Source: Streptomyces sp. Tu 3180
GTDB taxonomy: Bacteria > Actinomycetota > Actinomycetes > Streptomycetales > Streptomycetaceae
Direction: 5' to 3'
DNA: 64,000 bases
NCBI RefSeq assembly: GCF_009852415.1
Contig: NZ_WOXS01000002.1
Location: 5,248,001-5,312,000, forward strand
In this document: in pieces, positions 11,162 to 20,219 of the stretch
How the letters are laid out: each line of letters opens with the position of its first letter
Numbering within the stretch: position 1 is the first letter of the stretch
Program-made: the position numbers and the translations under genes
Notes under the pieces: generated by a model
Seen by the model: the letters and a program-made list of their open reading frames with translations, nothing else
The model's database searches: none
What the model was told of the DNA's origin: nothing

Positions 11162-11179
11162 ACCTACGGAACCGTAAGT
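11162..11179. promoter_or_regulatory. Dyad TACGG-AA-CCGTA upstream of the hemolysin III gene
   Basis: Inverted repeat with core arms TACGG/CCGTA around AA, plus two further pairing positions on each side after one mismatch. It starts 11 nt upstream of the hemolysin III ATG. It resembles TetR-type operators, but no cognate regulator can be named. Confidence 0.45.
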
Positions 11180-11476
11180 TATGCCTCGGGGCATCGCGTT
11201 GGACGCGCGACGTGGTCATCGTCTCACAGCGCTCCACGAAATCGTCACGCAAAGAAACGGTCAGGACGGCCCAACGCGCGTGTAAAGCGGCAGGAGAAAC
11301 CGTGGTCATCGTCACGTTGCTCACTTGTGCGCTCCTCTGGACAGATGGGCGCGGACGTCGGATGATCAAATGAGTGCGGTCGGCACCGGATGAGCGCCGA
11401 AGATCCCACCGGGAAGCATCCGGGTCGCAGCCCCCACGGGGCCTCCAAACCGAAAACCCCTCATTTAGGAGCAATC
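11180..11476. other. Intergenic region between hemolysin III gene and pckG
   Basis: About 300 nt with no convincing gene. It is less GC-rich than its surroundings near 11165-11310 and must hold the pckG promoter. The only distinct elements seen are the dyad at its left end and AGGAG (11467-11471) ahead of the pckG GTG. Short open frames here lack codon bias. Confidence 0.5.
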
Positions 11477-13297
11477 GTGGCGAGCGACATCGCGGCTCCC
11501 AGCGTCCCCACCACCCACCAGGGACTGATCTCCTGGGTCAACGAGATCGCAGACCTGACACAGCCGGACCAGGTGGTCTGGTGCGACGGCTCAGAGGCCG
11601 AGTACGAACGTCTGTGCGAGGAGCTCGTCGCCAAGGGCACCTTCAGGAAACTCGACCCGATCAAGCGCCCGAACTCCTACTACGCGGCCTCCGACCCCAC
11701 CGACGTCGCCCGCGTCGAGGACCGGACCTTCATCTGCTCCGAGAAGGAGGAGGACGCCGGCCCCACCAACCACTGGAAGGCCCCCGCCGAGATGCGGGAG
11801 GTCTTCACCGGTGAGAAGGGCCTGTTCCGCGGCTCCATGCGCGGCCGCACCATGTACGTCGTGCCCTTCTGCATGGGCCCGCTCGGCTCGCCGCTGTCCG
11901 CCATCGGCGTCGAGATCACCGACTCCGCGTACGTCGCCGTCTCCATGCGCACCATGACCCGCATGGGCCGGGCCGTCCTGGACGAGCTCGGCGACGAGGG
12001 CTTCTTCGTCAAGGCCGTGCACTCCCTCGGCGCCCCGCTGGAGGAGGGCCAGGAGGACGTCCCCTGGCCCTGCAACCGGACCAAGTACATCTCGCACTTC
12101 CCCGAGGACCGCGAGATCTGGTCCTACGGCTCCGGCTACGGCGGCAACGCCCTGCTCGGCAAGAAGTGCTACGCCCTGCGCATCGCCTCCGTCATGGCCC
12201 GCGACGAGGGCTGGCTCGCCGAGCACATGCTCATCCTCAAGCTGACGCCGCCGCAGGGCGAGTCCAGGTACGTCGCCGCCGCCTTCCCGTCCGCCTGCGG
12301 CAAGACCAACCTGGCCATGCTGGAGCCCACCATCTCCGGCTGGACGGTCGAGACGATCGGCGACGACATCGCCTGGATGCGCTTCGGCGAGGACGGCCGC
12401 CTCTACGCGATCAACCCCGAGGCCGGCTTCTTCGGCGTCGCGCCCGGCACCGGCGAGCACACCAACGCCAACGCCATGAAGACCCTGTGGGGCAACTCCG
12501 TCTTCACCAACGTCGCCCTCACCGACGACAACGACGTGTGGTGGGAGGGCATGACCGAGGAGACCCCGGCCCACCTGACGGACTGGAAGGGCAACGACTG
12601 GACCCCCGGGTCCGGCACCCCCGCCGCCCACCCCAACGCCCGCTTCACCACCCCCGCCGCGCAGTGCCCGATCATCGCGCCCGAGTGGGAGGACCCCAAG
12701 GGCGTGCCGATCTCCGCGATCCTCTTCGGCGGCCGCCGCGCCAGCGCCGTACCGCTGGTGACGGAGTCCTTCGACTGGAACCACGGTGTCTTCCTCGGTG
12801 CCAACGTGGCCTCCGAGAAGACCGCCGCCGCCGAGGGCAAGGTCGGCGAGCTGCGCCGCGACCCGTTCGCCATGCTGCCGTTCTGCGGCTACAACATGGG
12901 CGACTACATGGCGCACTGGATCGACGTGGCCAAGGACAAGGACCAGTCCAAGCTGCCGAAGATCTACTACGTCAACTGGTTCCGCAAGAACGACGAGGGC
13001 CAGTTCGTCTGGCCCGGCTTCGGCGAGAACTCCCGCGTCCTGAAGTGGATCGTGGAGCGCCTGGAGGGCCGGGCGGAGGGCGTCGAGACCCCGATCGGCG
13101 TCCTGCCGACCAAGGAGGCCCTGGACACCGACGGCCTCGAACTGTCGGACTCCGACCTGGACTTCCTGCTCACCGTCGACAAGGACGTGTGGCGCGAGGA
13201 GGCGTCCCTGGTCCCCGACCACCTCAACACCTTCGGCGACCACACACCCAGGGAGCTGTGGGACCAGTACCACGCCCTGGTGAAGCGCCTGGGCTGA
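11477..13297 (+). CDS. pckG: Phosphoenolpyruvate carboxykinase (GTP)
   Basis: 606 aa, normal for GTP-dependent PEPCK (EC 4.1.1.32), the cytosolic enzyme converting oxaloacetate + GTP to PEP + GDP + CO2 in gluconeogenesis and anaplerosis. Visible signatures are the kinase P-loop FPSACGKTNLAML with its reactive Cys, the substrate-binding motif RTMYVVPFCMGPLGSP, the metal/hinge motif FDWNHGVF, and NWFRKNDEGQFVWPGFGENSRV (nucleotide pocket). The start is GTG at 11477, because AGGAG sits 5 nt upstream and the protein then begins as in relatives; the upstream in-frame ATG at 11390 adds 29 unrelated residues. A hairpin follows the gene. Confidence 0.97.
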   Translation: MASDIAAPSVPTTHQGLISWVNEIADLTQPDQVVWCDGSEAEYERLCEELVAKGTFRKLDPIKRPNSYYAASDPTDVARVEDRTFICSEKEEDAGPTNHWKAPAEMREVFTGEKGLFRGSMRGRTMYVVPFCMGPLGSPLSAIGVEITDSAYVAVSMRTMTRMGRAVLDELGDEGFFVKAVHSLGAPLEEGQEDVPWPCNRTKYISHFPEDREIWSYGSGYGGNALLGKKCYALRIASVMARDEGWLAEHMLILKLTPPQGESRYVAAAFPSACGKTNLAMLEPTISGWTVETIGDDIAWMRFGEDGRLYAINPEAGFFGVAPGTGEHTNANAMKTLWGNSVFTNVALTDDNDVWWEGMTEETPAHLTDWKGNDWTPGSGTPAAHPNARFTTPAAQCPIIAPEWEDPKGVPISAILFGGRRASAVPLVTESFDWNHGVFLGANVASEKTAAAEGKVGELRRDPFAMLPFCGYNMGDYMAHWIDVAKDKDQSKLPKIYYVNWFRKNDEGQFVWPGFGENSRVLKWIVERLEGRAEGVETPIGVLPTKEALDTDGLELSDSDLDFLLTVDKDVWREEASLVPDHLNTFGDHTPRELWDQYHALVKRLG

Positions 13298-13385
13298 ACC
13301 GCCCGGCGCACACAGACTCCGCGGCCGGTTCGAGGATGCCCTGACCAGCGATCGTCACAGCCGGCCGCGGAACACACCGGCGGGG

Positions 13386-13407
13386 CCCCGCACAACGGCG
13401 TGCGGGG
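13386..13407. terminator. Hairpin between pckG and the convergent XpaC-like gene
   Basis: 8-bp stem CCCCGCAC/GTGCGGGG with a 6-nt loop, about 90 nt after the pckG stop and 65 nt from the stop of the opposing gene. It is probably a bidirectional terminator. No U-tract, as is usual in this genus. Confidence 0.6.
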
Positions 13408-13473
13408 TCCGGGCCTGCCGCCGCCACCCCGTCCGCCCCGACGGGACGGGCGACGGCAGGCCCGCCCGCCCGT

Positions 13474-14058
13474 TCACTTCGGCCGGTCCTCCAGGTACCG
13501 GGTGTGCGACTCCTGCCGCCGCGCCTCCGCCTCGCGCAGTACCCGGGCCAGCCGTTCCGCCTCCGCCCGCAGGAGGCCGAGCTGGCGCTCGAGATGGTGC
13601 TCGGGCGACTCGCTCCCCGGCGCCATCCGGGTCCACCACCGCGTCCGCACGTAGCTGTCGACGGCCTCCGGGAGGTCCCGGCGCACCGTCCGGGCCAGGA
13701 CGTGCACGCCCTCCGGGTCCTGGGCGAGCAGCTCACCGCTCCACCCGGGGTCGAGCAGGGCGCCCAGCAGCTCCGTCAGGCCGCCGAGCTCGCCGGCCGC
13801 GGCGGACGGCAGGTCGACGTCCTCCAGATAGGTCCGCAGGGTCGCGAAGTCGGCGCGGACCGCGTCCAGCTGCGCGGACGGGTCCGGGAAGTCCGGCGGC
13901 GCCGGCCGCTCCGGCGGGGCGATCAGCGCGCCCGCCCCGTACAGCCCCGCCACCACCACCGGCCAGTACGGACCGGCCACGCCCGTGAAGGTCAGCACCA
14001 GCCCCGCCAGCCCGCCCGCGCTCCCGGCCAGGTTCTTGCGGGACTCCAGGTACGCCAT
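13474..14058 (-). CDS. XpaC-like membrane-associated protein of the TelA operon
   Basis: About 194 aa from ATG at 14058 (a GTG at 14076 inside the upstream gene, with GAGGAG before it, is also possible). The N-terminus (residues 8-45) has two short hydrophobic stretches separated by GPYWP. The rest is helical and ends in LERQLGLLRAEAERLARVLREAEARRQESHTRYLEDRPK, recalling the C-terminus of XpaC (5-bromo-4-chloroindolyl phosphate hydrolysis protein), which is encoded next to TelA in Bacillus. The stop-to-start gap to the VWA gene is 4 nt, so it is the last gene of the operon. Biochemical role unknown. Confidence 0.7.
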   Translation of the reverse strand: MAYLESRKNLAGSAGGLAGLVLTFTGVAGPYWPVVVAGLYGAGALIAPPERPAPPDFPDPSAQLDAVRADFATLRTYLEDVDLPSAAAGELGGLTELLGALLDPGWSGELLAQDPEGVHVLARTVRRDLPEAVDSYVRTRWWTRMAPGSESPEHHLERQLGLLRAEAERLARVLREAEARRQESHTRYLEDRPK

Positions 14059-14062
14059 CGCC

Positions 14063-15604
14063 CTACTGGTAGCCACGGATCTCCTCGAACGCTCCGTCGA
14101 GCGAGCCCTGCCCGTCGAACAGCCGGCCGCCGGTCAGCTCGGCGATGTGCTCCAGCTCCGCGCGGTCGGAGTCGCCGAACAGGATGGGGAAGACGGGGAT
14201 GTCCCGCCGGGCGCCGGACAGCTCCCGGTAGAAGGCGTCGAAGTCGCCGGCCCCGGCGCCCGCGGTGTTCTCGCCGTCCGTCATCAGCACGATCGAGGTG
14301 AACGTGTCCTCATCGGCGCCCAGATGGTCGTAGGCCCTCCGGAGGGAGGTGTAGATCGCGGTCTCGCCCTCGGCCCGCAGCGCCCCGGTGTCGCGCCGGA
14401 TCGCGGCGAGCCCCCGCTCGGGATCGGCGGGGCCGACGACATGGGTGCGCACGCTCTTCACCGCCGAGCCGAACGGCATCAGCGTGACCTCCTCGCGGTC
14501 GCGGAAGTCGCTGGTCAGGTCGGTGAGGGCCTGCTTCAGCCGGCTGAGGCGTTCGCCCTCCATCGAGCCGGAGGTGTCGAGGACGTACACCGTCCGCGAG
14601 GGGCGGCGCAGCTCGTTCTCGTACGCGTCGAGCAGGCCGTCGGCGACGGAACGGCTGCCCGGGAAGGGCAGCTCGCGCCGCCTCGTCGTGTCCAGTCCGG
14701 CCGCCGGCGGCACCGAGGCGACGACCGGACGGCGGCGCGTGTGATCGGTGATCAGCCGCTGGACGGCGTCCGTGCGCAGCGCCTCGGCCACCCGGCGCAC
14801 GTCCTCGCGGGTCGCGGTGCCGGTGGCGGCGAGGGAGGAGAGCGGGTAGTCGGCGGTGACGACGCCGTCCTTCGGGCGGATCACCGTCAGGTTCTTGAAG
14901 CCCTTCAGGACGGACTCGTAGTTGAGGAGCGCGTCGACGTCGCCGCGGCGGGCGTACGCGCTCGCCAGCCAGCCCGAGGAACCCGAGGTCAGCTTCTGCC
15001 CCCGGAAGAACTCCTTCATCCGCGGCCCCGCCTTCGCCACGTCCGCGTCGGTGAGCGCGGACTGCGCCCCGGAGAGCGCCGAGGCGACCGAGACCAGGGT
15101 GGAGAAGCCGGAGTTGGAGCGGGCGGGATCGGTCATGCCGTAGCTGAGCCGCCCGTCCCGCACGGCCCGCTCGACCTGCGCCCAGGTGACCTCCTCCGGC
15201 GTCCAGCCCAGCTCCTCCACGGTCGCGGGCCTGACGCCGACGGCGACGGGGCTGGACATGACGGGCGTCTCCGAGACGATCCTCTTCGCCGCGTCCGGGC
15301 GCAGCCGCAGGTAGTCGTTGGAGGACAGCCACACGGCGTCGTACCTGCCGTCCGTCTCCCCCTCGGCCAGCATGTCCACGGCGTCGAGGGTGCCGATGTA
15401 GGTCGGCCGGAGGGTGATCCCGGTGTCCTTCTCGACCCGTTCGAGGACCGGTGCCATGTCGCCGAGTTCGCTGGAGGCGAGGACCCGCAGGGTGCCCGGC
15501 TCGGCGGCGTACGGGTCCGGGTCCTCCCGGGTGTCCGGGGCGGCCGTGCACGCGGTCAGCAGGACGCCGGCGGCGAGGAGGCCGGCCAGGGAGCGCCGTC
15601 TCAT
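14063..15604 (-). CDS. Lipoprotein with solute-binding domain fused to a VWA domain
   Basis: 513 aa. Signal peptide with lipobox LLTAC (Cys19) predicts a lipid-anchored extracellular protein. Residues about 35-300 form a type 2 periplasmic-binding-like fold (LRVLASSELGDMAPVLERVEKDTG opening; NSGF ligand-loop region). Residues about 335-510 are a von Willebrand A domain with MIDAS residues DTSGS (343-347), a following Thr, and TDGEN (442-446), so it should bind a divalent metal. The start overlaps the TelA stop by 4 nt (ATGA). Fusing a solute sensor to a metal-dependent adhesion domain suggests ligand-controlled protein contact; the ligand is unknown. Confidence 0.87.
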   Translation of the reverse strand: MRRRSLAGLLAAGVLLTACTAAPDTREDPDPYAAEPGTLRVLASSELGDMAPVLERVEKDTGITLRPTYIGTLDAVDMLAEGETDGRYDAVWLSSNDYLRLRPDAAKRIVSETPVMSSPVAVGVRPATVEELGWTPEEVTWAQVERAVRDGRLSYGMTDPARSNSGFSTLVSVASALSGAQSALTDADVAKAGPRMKEFFRGQKLTSGSSGWLASAYARRGDVDALLNYESVLKGFKNLTVIRPKDGVVTADYPLSSLAATGTATREDVRRVAEALRTDAVQRLITDHTRRRPVVASVPPAAGLDTTRRRELPFPGSRSVADGLLDAYENELRRPSRTVYVLDTSGSMEGERLSRLKQALTDLTSDFRDREEVTLMPFGSAVKSVRTHVVGPADPERGLAAIRRDTGALRAEGETAIYTSLRRAYDHLGADEDTFTSIVLMTDGENTAGAGAGDFDAFYRELSGARRDIPVFPILFGDSDRAELEHIAELTGGRLFDGQGSLDGAFEEIRGYQ

Positions 15605-16776
15605 CCGAGGCCCCCTTCCAGCGCGCCCTGCGCCCGGCTGCGCTCCAGGTACGTGCTCGCGTGCCGCAGTTCGGAGGTCAGGTTCTCCACCGTCGCCGCC
15701 ATCGCCTCGGTCGCCTGCACCTTGTAGGTGTCGATGGCGTCGAGGGTCCGGTAGATCTGCTGGAACGCGGTCCGCAGGGTCTCCGCCCCGACCGCCGGGT
15801 CGGCGGCGATGCGCTGGACCTCCCCGCTCTGCGTCGCCAGCATCTCCGCGTTGCCCCGGATCAGCTCCTCGGTGGTGCCGCGCAGGGCGTCGACCTGCTC
15901 GACCACCTTCTTCTGGTGGTCCAGCGCGGACGCCAGCATCACGGAGATCCGCAGCGCCGACACGGTGGTCGTGGCCGCCCGGTCCACGCCCTTGATCAGC
16001 TCGTCGTTGTTGCGGCGCACGACGTCCATGGCGAGGTAGCCCTGCGCGCACACCGCGAGCTGGGTGAGCAGGTCCTGGTGCTTCTGCCGGACCGGGAAGA
16101 GCACGTCGGCACGGAGCGAGTCGGCCCGCGCCGGGTCGGTGGCCTCCACGCCCGCGACGTGCTGCTCCACGGCCGTGTCCAGGGCCTCCGCCAGCACGAC
16201 GTACTCCTGGAGCTTGCCCATGGTCTCCCACAGGCGGACCCGCTCCGTCTGCAGCGCGGCGTTGTCGCGGCGCAGTTCGTCCTGCCCGCCCCGCAGGGAG
16301 CCCACGATCCGGTTCAGGGTGCCCTGCGCGGAGGCGTACCTGGCGACGTGGTCGCGCAGTTTGTTGCCGCCGGGCAGCCGGGAGAGGAACCTGCGGCCCT
16401 TGCCCGCGGGCAGGTCCCGCGGGTCCAGGTCCTCGACCACGCGCCGCAGTTCGACGAGCGAGCCCGCGACCTTGGACTGGGCGTCCCCGCCCTTGCCGGG
16501 CAGGCTGCGGACCGTGCGCTCCAGCATGCGGTTGGACTGCGCGGTCGCGGTGCGCATCTCGCCGGCGCCCAGCGCGGTGATCTCGCCGACCTTCCCGGCG
16601 AACTCGGGCGAGCGGGCGTCCAGCGCGGCCAGGCCCTCGACGTACGCGGCGGCCTTGGCGGCCATGTCGGCGCGGACGCCGTCGTCGACCGGGACGAGTC
16701 CGCCGGCCTTCTCCCGCGGCACGGGAGCGACGGCCTCGGGCGGGGTGAGTATGAAGTCGCCGTCAGTGGTGCTCAC
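15601..16776 (-). CDS. TelA-family toxic anion resistance protein
   Basis: 391 aa, typical for TelA/KlaA/YceH. It is a cytosolic, nearly all-helical protein, with characteristic regions KAAAYVEGLAALDARSPEFAGKVGEI (N-terminal) and the conserved VRRNNDELIKGVDRAATTTVSALRISVMLA (about 270-300). GTG start at 16776, with GGGGGA about 10 nt upstream. Members accompany tellurite-resistance (Ter) and envelope-stress systems; the biochemical activity is not known. It lies second in a four-gene operon and overlaps the next gene by 4 nt. Confidence 0.92.
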   Translation of the reverse strand: MSTTDGDFILTPPEAVAPVPREKAGGLVPVDDGVRADMAAKAAAYVEGLAALDARSPEFAGKVGEITALGAGEMRTATAQSNRMLERTVRSLPGKGGDAQSKVAGSLVELRRVVEDLDPRDLPAGKGRRFLSRLPGGNKLRDHVARYASAQGTLNRIVGSLRGGQDELRRDNAALQTERVRLWETMGKLQEYVVLAEALDTAVEQHVAGVEATDPARADSLRADVLFPVRQKHQDLLTQLAVCAQGYLAMDVVRRNNDELIKGVDRAATTTVSALRISVMLASALDHQKKVVEQVDALRGTTEELIRGNAEMLATQSGEVQRIAADPAVGAETLRTAFQQIYRTLDAIDTYKVQATEAMAATVENLTSELRHASTYLERSRAQGALEGGLG

Positions 16777-16791
16777 TTGGTGTGGTCCCCC

Positions 16792-17868
16792 TTATCCGCG
16801 CGCCCGTCGCGCCAGTTCGTGCAGCACCGCGGAGGTGGGCACGGGCGCCTGGCGGACGCCGGTCAGTCGCTGCTTGAGGTAGGCGGTGCGGCCCACGGTG
16901 GCCGCCGCGAACTCGGTGACGTCGCCCTGGGGGCGGAAGCCGTGCCGGACGGCCAGCTTCCGCAGCGCCCTGTCCTCGCCCAGGAGTTCGGCGAGTTTCC
17001 GGCCGTTCCCGGTGAGCGGGACGACGGTGTGGTCACTGTTGACCGTGGTGTCCGGGTAGAGGACGACGAGGTCGTCGGCGTTCTGCTGCTCGTCGAGGAG
17101 CGCGGCCACCTGGGACTCGTAGACGAGGACGAGCGGGTTGCCGGCCCCGCTGACGAAGTCCCGGAACGCCGCGTCCGTGCTGGACTGCTGGGCGCCCTGG
17201 ACGCCGACCAGCTTGCGCAGCAGGGGAGCGGTGCGCTCGACCTCGGCGTCGCTCGCGACCACCTTGCCGCCGTTGGCGACGTAGGAGGCGGCGGCCAGGT
17301 ACAGCGCGCCGGAGTTGGAGCTCTCCGGGTCGGTGCTGGAGACGTAGAGGGTGCCGGTCAGCTCCCCGTACTTCTCGGCCCCCTCGAGCTGCTGCCAGGT
17401 GCGGTCGCGCTCGGCCGCGTCGAGGAAGGCGTCCATCCTCAGCGTGCCCGGGTTCTTCCCGTCGAGCACCGCCAGCCCGTTGCCGGCCAGCACCTCGGCG
17501 GCCCCGCGGCGGGACACGACGACGAGGGGCGAGTAGAACGGGCGCGGGAGCATCCCCCGGACCCCGTACTTCTCGGCCAGCTCGGCGGCGGGCGCACGGC
17601 TGGACGGGAACGCCAGGTCGTACCCCTCGAGGTCCAGCCCCTCCATGGCCCAGGACCCGGAGGTCTCGGCCTCGACGGTGTAGCCCTCGGCGGCGAGGGC
17701 CTCCACCACGTCCGGATCGGCGAAGAACTCCGCCTTCTCCGATCCGATCACCATGCGCACGGTCTTCGTTGCCGTGCCCGTCCCCCCGCTGTCCCGGCCC
17801 GCGACGACGGCTGCCACCACGCCACCGACCAGCAGGACCGCGAGGACGATTCCCATAATCCGTCTCAC
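16792..17868 (-). CDS. Membrane-anchored extracellular substrate-binding-type protein of the TelA operon
   Basis: 358 aa from GTG at 17868 (MRRIMGIVLAVLLVGGVVAAVVAG: one N-terminal TM/signal-anchor; ATG at 17856 is the alternative). The rest is a periplasmic-binding-type fold: VRMVIGSEKAEFF, FPSSRAPAAELAEKYG, SSTDPESSNSGALYLA (ligand-contact style) and a late LVYESQVAAL. It lacks a clear lipobox Cys. It is the first gene of the SBP-TelA-VWA-XpaC operon, 15 nt ahead of telA. No ABC permease or ATPase is encoded nearby, so a sensing role is more likely than uptake. Confidence 0.82.
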   Translation of the reverse strand: MRRIMGIVLAVLLVGGVVAAVVAGRDSGGTGTATKTVRMVIGSEKAEFFADPDVVEALAAEGYTVEAETSGSWAMEGLDLEGYDLAFPSSRAPAAELAEKYGVRGMLPRPFYSPLVVVSRRGAAEVLAGNGLAVLDGKNPGTLRMDAFLDAAERDRTWQQLEGAEKYGELTGTLYVSSTDPESSNSGALYLAAASYVANGGKVVASDAEVERTAPLLRKLVGVQGAQQSSTDAAFRDFVSGAGNPLVLVYESQVAALLDEQQNADDLVVLYPDTTVNSDHTVVPLTGNGRKLAELLGEDRALRKLAVRHGFRPQGDVTEFAAATVGRTAYLKQRLTGVRQAPVPTSAVLHELARRARG

Positions 17869-18153
17869 GCCCGGAGCATCCCGCCGGAATCCAACGTTCC
17901 CCGGCGGCCCCGGTGAACGGGCGGTGTCCGGGCGATACCGGTACGCAACGGGAACCAGCCACTCCGGACCCCGCTCCGCCCGGACCTCGCCGTCCGCGAC
18001 CCGCACCCCGAACGCGAGGCGGTCCCCCGGGCCGACGCCGGCTCCCTCCCGGAGGCGTCCGCGGACGGCCGTCCCCCCGAAGTCACGGCAGGCACCGGCC
18101 GTACCGGGCGCCGCGTGCGGCGTCCGGCTCCCGGCCACGGATACGGTCCCGGC

Positions 18154-18888
18154 ATGGATCTCTTCGCCGCCGACCGGCTGCGGCTGGTCGAAGCCCCGCC
18201 GCCCCGGCTGTCCCCGCGGGACCGGCGCGCCATGGACGACGCCTGGGACGCCGCGGTCCGGGCCAACCCGGCCCTGTTCGACGGGCCGGTGGCCGGGTGC
18301 ACCGGCCTGGAACACGACGAACGCCACGGCCTCGTCCTGACCTGGGTCCGCGCGACGTACCGGTACTACGTCCTGCGCAAGGTGCCCGGCGCGACCGTAC
18401 GGCTGCCGTCCCTGTTCGTGTCGGTCGCGCAGCCGGCGGACGACGGGCGGCTGCTCGTGGGCCGGATGGCGTCCTGGACGACCTCACCCGGCCGCTGGCA
18501 GCTCCCGGGCGGCTCGGTCGAGCCCCCGCCGGACGGCGAACCCCTCGACCTGGCCGCCCTGCGCCGCCACGCGGCCCGGGAACTGGCCGAGGAGACCGGT
18601 GCCGACACCCCGGCCGACGACCTCACCCCCTGGCAGGTCACCCGGGGCGCGAACGGCAGCGTCGGCGTCCTGTTCCAGGCCCCGCCCCGTCCGGCGGCAC
18701 GGCTGCACGAACGCCACGCGACCCTCACGGCGGCCGAACGCGCCCTCGGCCGCACCCCGGAACTCGACCGGCTGGCCCTCGTCCGCTCCCACGCCGACCT
18801 GGCGGACCTCACCGGCCCGCACGTGTCCTACCTGGCGCCGGTCCTGTGCCGTCACGCCCGGTCCTGGTCCGAGGCCGCCGGGCCGTAG
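18154..18888 (+). CDS. NUDIX hydrolase
   Basis: 244 aa. The Nudix box is recognisable at about residues 125-160: LPGGSVEPPP, a short insertion, then RHAARELAEETGAD, keeping the RExxEExG metal-binding core but with a longer spacer than the standard GX5EX7REUXEEXGU. The N-terminal 75 residues are specific to an actinobacterial subgroup. It probably hydrolyses a nucleoside diphosphate derivative; the substrate cannot be read from sequence. Start ATG at 18154 (MDLFAAD). Its 3' end overlaps the opposing SUKH gene by 37 nt. Confidence 0.85.
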   Translation: MDLFAADRLRLVEAPPPRLSPRDRRAMDDAWDAAVRANPALFDGPVAGCTGLEHDERHGLVLTWVRATYRYYVLRKVPGATVRLPSLFVSVAQPADDGRLLVGRMASWTTSPGRWQLPGGSVEPPPDGEPLDLAALRRHAARELAEETGADTPADDLTPWQVTRGANGSVGVLFQAPPRPAARLHERHATLTAAERALGRTPELDRLALVRSHADLADLTGPHVSYLAPVLCRHARSWSEAAGP

Positions 18889-19802
18889 TCCTGGAACCAG
18901 TGGACGTCGAAGTGGCGGGCCGTCGAGAACGGGTGCTGCGGGTCCGTGAGCAGGCGGTGGACGAACTCCCCGGTCGTGCCGTCGAACCGCTCCCACGAGT
19001 CGGGGACGTCCTCCTTCGCCAGCACGGGCCACCTGTCCGGGTCGGGGTCCCCGGTGAGCCAGTAGAACCCGTCCGACTGCTCGCTGCTCGCCCACTGCAA
19101 CAGCCCCCCGGGGGCCGGGTACACCGGGTACGGCTCCCACAGGTCGCTGCCGTGCGTACGGGCCCACTCACCGAGCCACTCGGTGTGCCGGACGATGTCC
19201 GAGCTGTCGAAGGGCGCGTCGGGAACCTGGAGTCGCAGGTACCCGTCGAAGGCGCCCGCCCCGCCGAACATCTCGGCGAGCCGCTTGTAGTCGCTCGGCA
19301 GCCCGGTCCCGAGCCGGGCCTCGACCGCCGCCCAGTCGACGGTCCGCGCCCGGTTCGTGTCCCACCCGGTGACCGCGACGATCCCGTCCACCCAGGACGC
19401 CGGCTCGGGCATGCCCGCCGCCGGGTCCTCCCGTTCGGCGACGAGCACCACGAGCCGGACGTCGCCGTCCCCGGTCCGGGTCGTACCGCAGCCGATCCAC
19501 CGGTCCCCGTACGCCCACGCCCGCATCTCGACGACCCGCTCCCCGAACGGCGTCAGGAGCGGCAGCCCGGTCCGCGCGCTCGCCGCGGGGTCGGCGGTGC
19601 CTCGTCCGGCGAGGCCGCGCGGGCTCCCGAACCGCGAACTGATCGCTTCCTGGAGCTCCGCGAGACCGACCTCCGCCGGCGGGACCAGGCACACGTGCCC
19701 CGCCGCATGCCCGTGCGTCCCGCACACCGGCCTGTCCGCACGCTGAGCGGTCAACCGGTGGACGGTCGACAGCAACTCCTCCACCACGTCCATGGCCGTC
19801 AT
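18852..19802 (-). CDS. SUKH (SMI1/KNR4) domain protein
   Basis: 316 aa. The C-terminal half (about 155-310) is a SUKH-superfamily domain: VDWAAVEARLGTGLPSDYKRL is the classic helix-1 motif, followed by GGLLQWASSEQSDGFYWLT and a closing EFVHRLLTDP. The N-terminal 150 residues are not recognised. SUKH proteins are common immunity proteins against contact-dependent or polymorphic toxins and also act in other regulatory contexts. The ATG at 19802 directly abuts the TGA of the upstream ATP-binding gene (TGAATG), so the two are probably co-translated; an ATG at 19793 is also possible. Confidence 0.82.
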   Translation of the reverse strand: MTAMDVVEELLSTVHRLTAQRADRPVCGTHGHAAGHVCLVPPAEVGLAELQEAISSRFGSPRGLAGRGTADPAASARTGLPLLTPFGERVVEMRAWAYGDRWIGCGTTRTGDGDVRLVVLVAEREDPAAGMPEPASWVDGIVAVTGWDTNRARTVDWAAVEARLGTGLPSDYKRLAEMFGGAGAFDGYLRLQVPDAPFDSSDIVRHTEWLGEWARTHGSDLWEPYPVYPAPGGLLQWASSEQSDGFYWLTGDPDPDRWPVLAKEDVPDSWERFDGTTGEFVHRLLTDPQHPFSTARHFDVHWFQDYGPAASDQDRA

Positions 19803-20219
19803 TCAAACGGACACCACTGACACCGCACCCCGGCCCGGGACGTCACCGTCCTCCGGCAACCCCGCCCCCAGCTCGCACCACACGGTCTTGCCGCCGGGCC
19901 CCTGCGCCACGCCCCACCTCACCGCCAGCGCGTCGAGCAGCGCGAGCCCCCGCCCCGACTCCTCGTCGGCGCCCACCGCCACCCGCAGCAGGGGCAGCGC
20001 ACGCGGGTCGGGATCGGTGACCTCCAGCCGCGTGCGTCCGCCGTCGCCGCACCCCGCCCGCACGGTGACGGGAACGCCCTCGCCGAGGTGCCGGATCACG
20101 TTGGTGACCAGCTCGCTCGCGCAGAGCTGGACGTCGGCCCCGTAGGCGCGCAGCGCCCGGCGCACGCCGGACACCCCGGCCGGGGTCGCGAGCAGTTCCA
20201 GCGTCGTCGTCGGCCGCAT
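19803..20219 (-). CDS. RsbW-like histidine kinase-type ATP-binding protein
   Basis: 138 aa GHKL ATPase domain: ELVTNVIRH is the N-box, DPDPRALP corresponds to the G1 box (DxGxG degenerate), and SGRGLALLDALAVRWGV is the G2 box. Such small proteins are anti-sigma-like kinases or partners of Scr1/DUF397 modules in Streptomyces. The ATG at 20219 overlaps the previous stop by one base (TGATG). It forms a three-gene minus-strand unit with the 67-aa ORF upstream and the SUKH gene downstream. Confidence 0.88.
   Translation of the reverse strand: MRPTTTLELLATPAGVSGVRRALRAYGADVQLCASELVTNVIRHLGEGVPVTVRAGCGDGGRTRLEVTDPDPRALPLLRVAVGADEESGRGLALLDALAVRWGVAQGPGGKTVWCELGAGLPEDGDVPGRGAVSVVSV

Noticed and set aside
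11591..13273. 560-aa open frame antisense to pckG
   Set aside because: Mirror of the conserved pckG codon bias; no start signal or recognisable motif.
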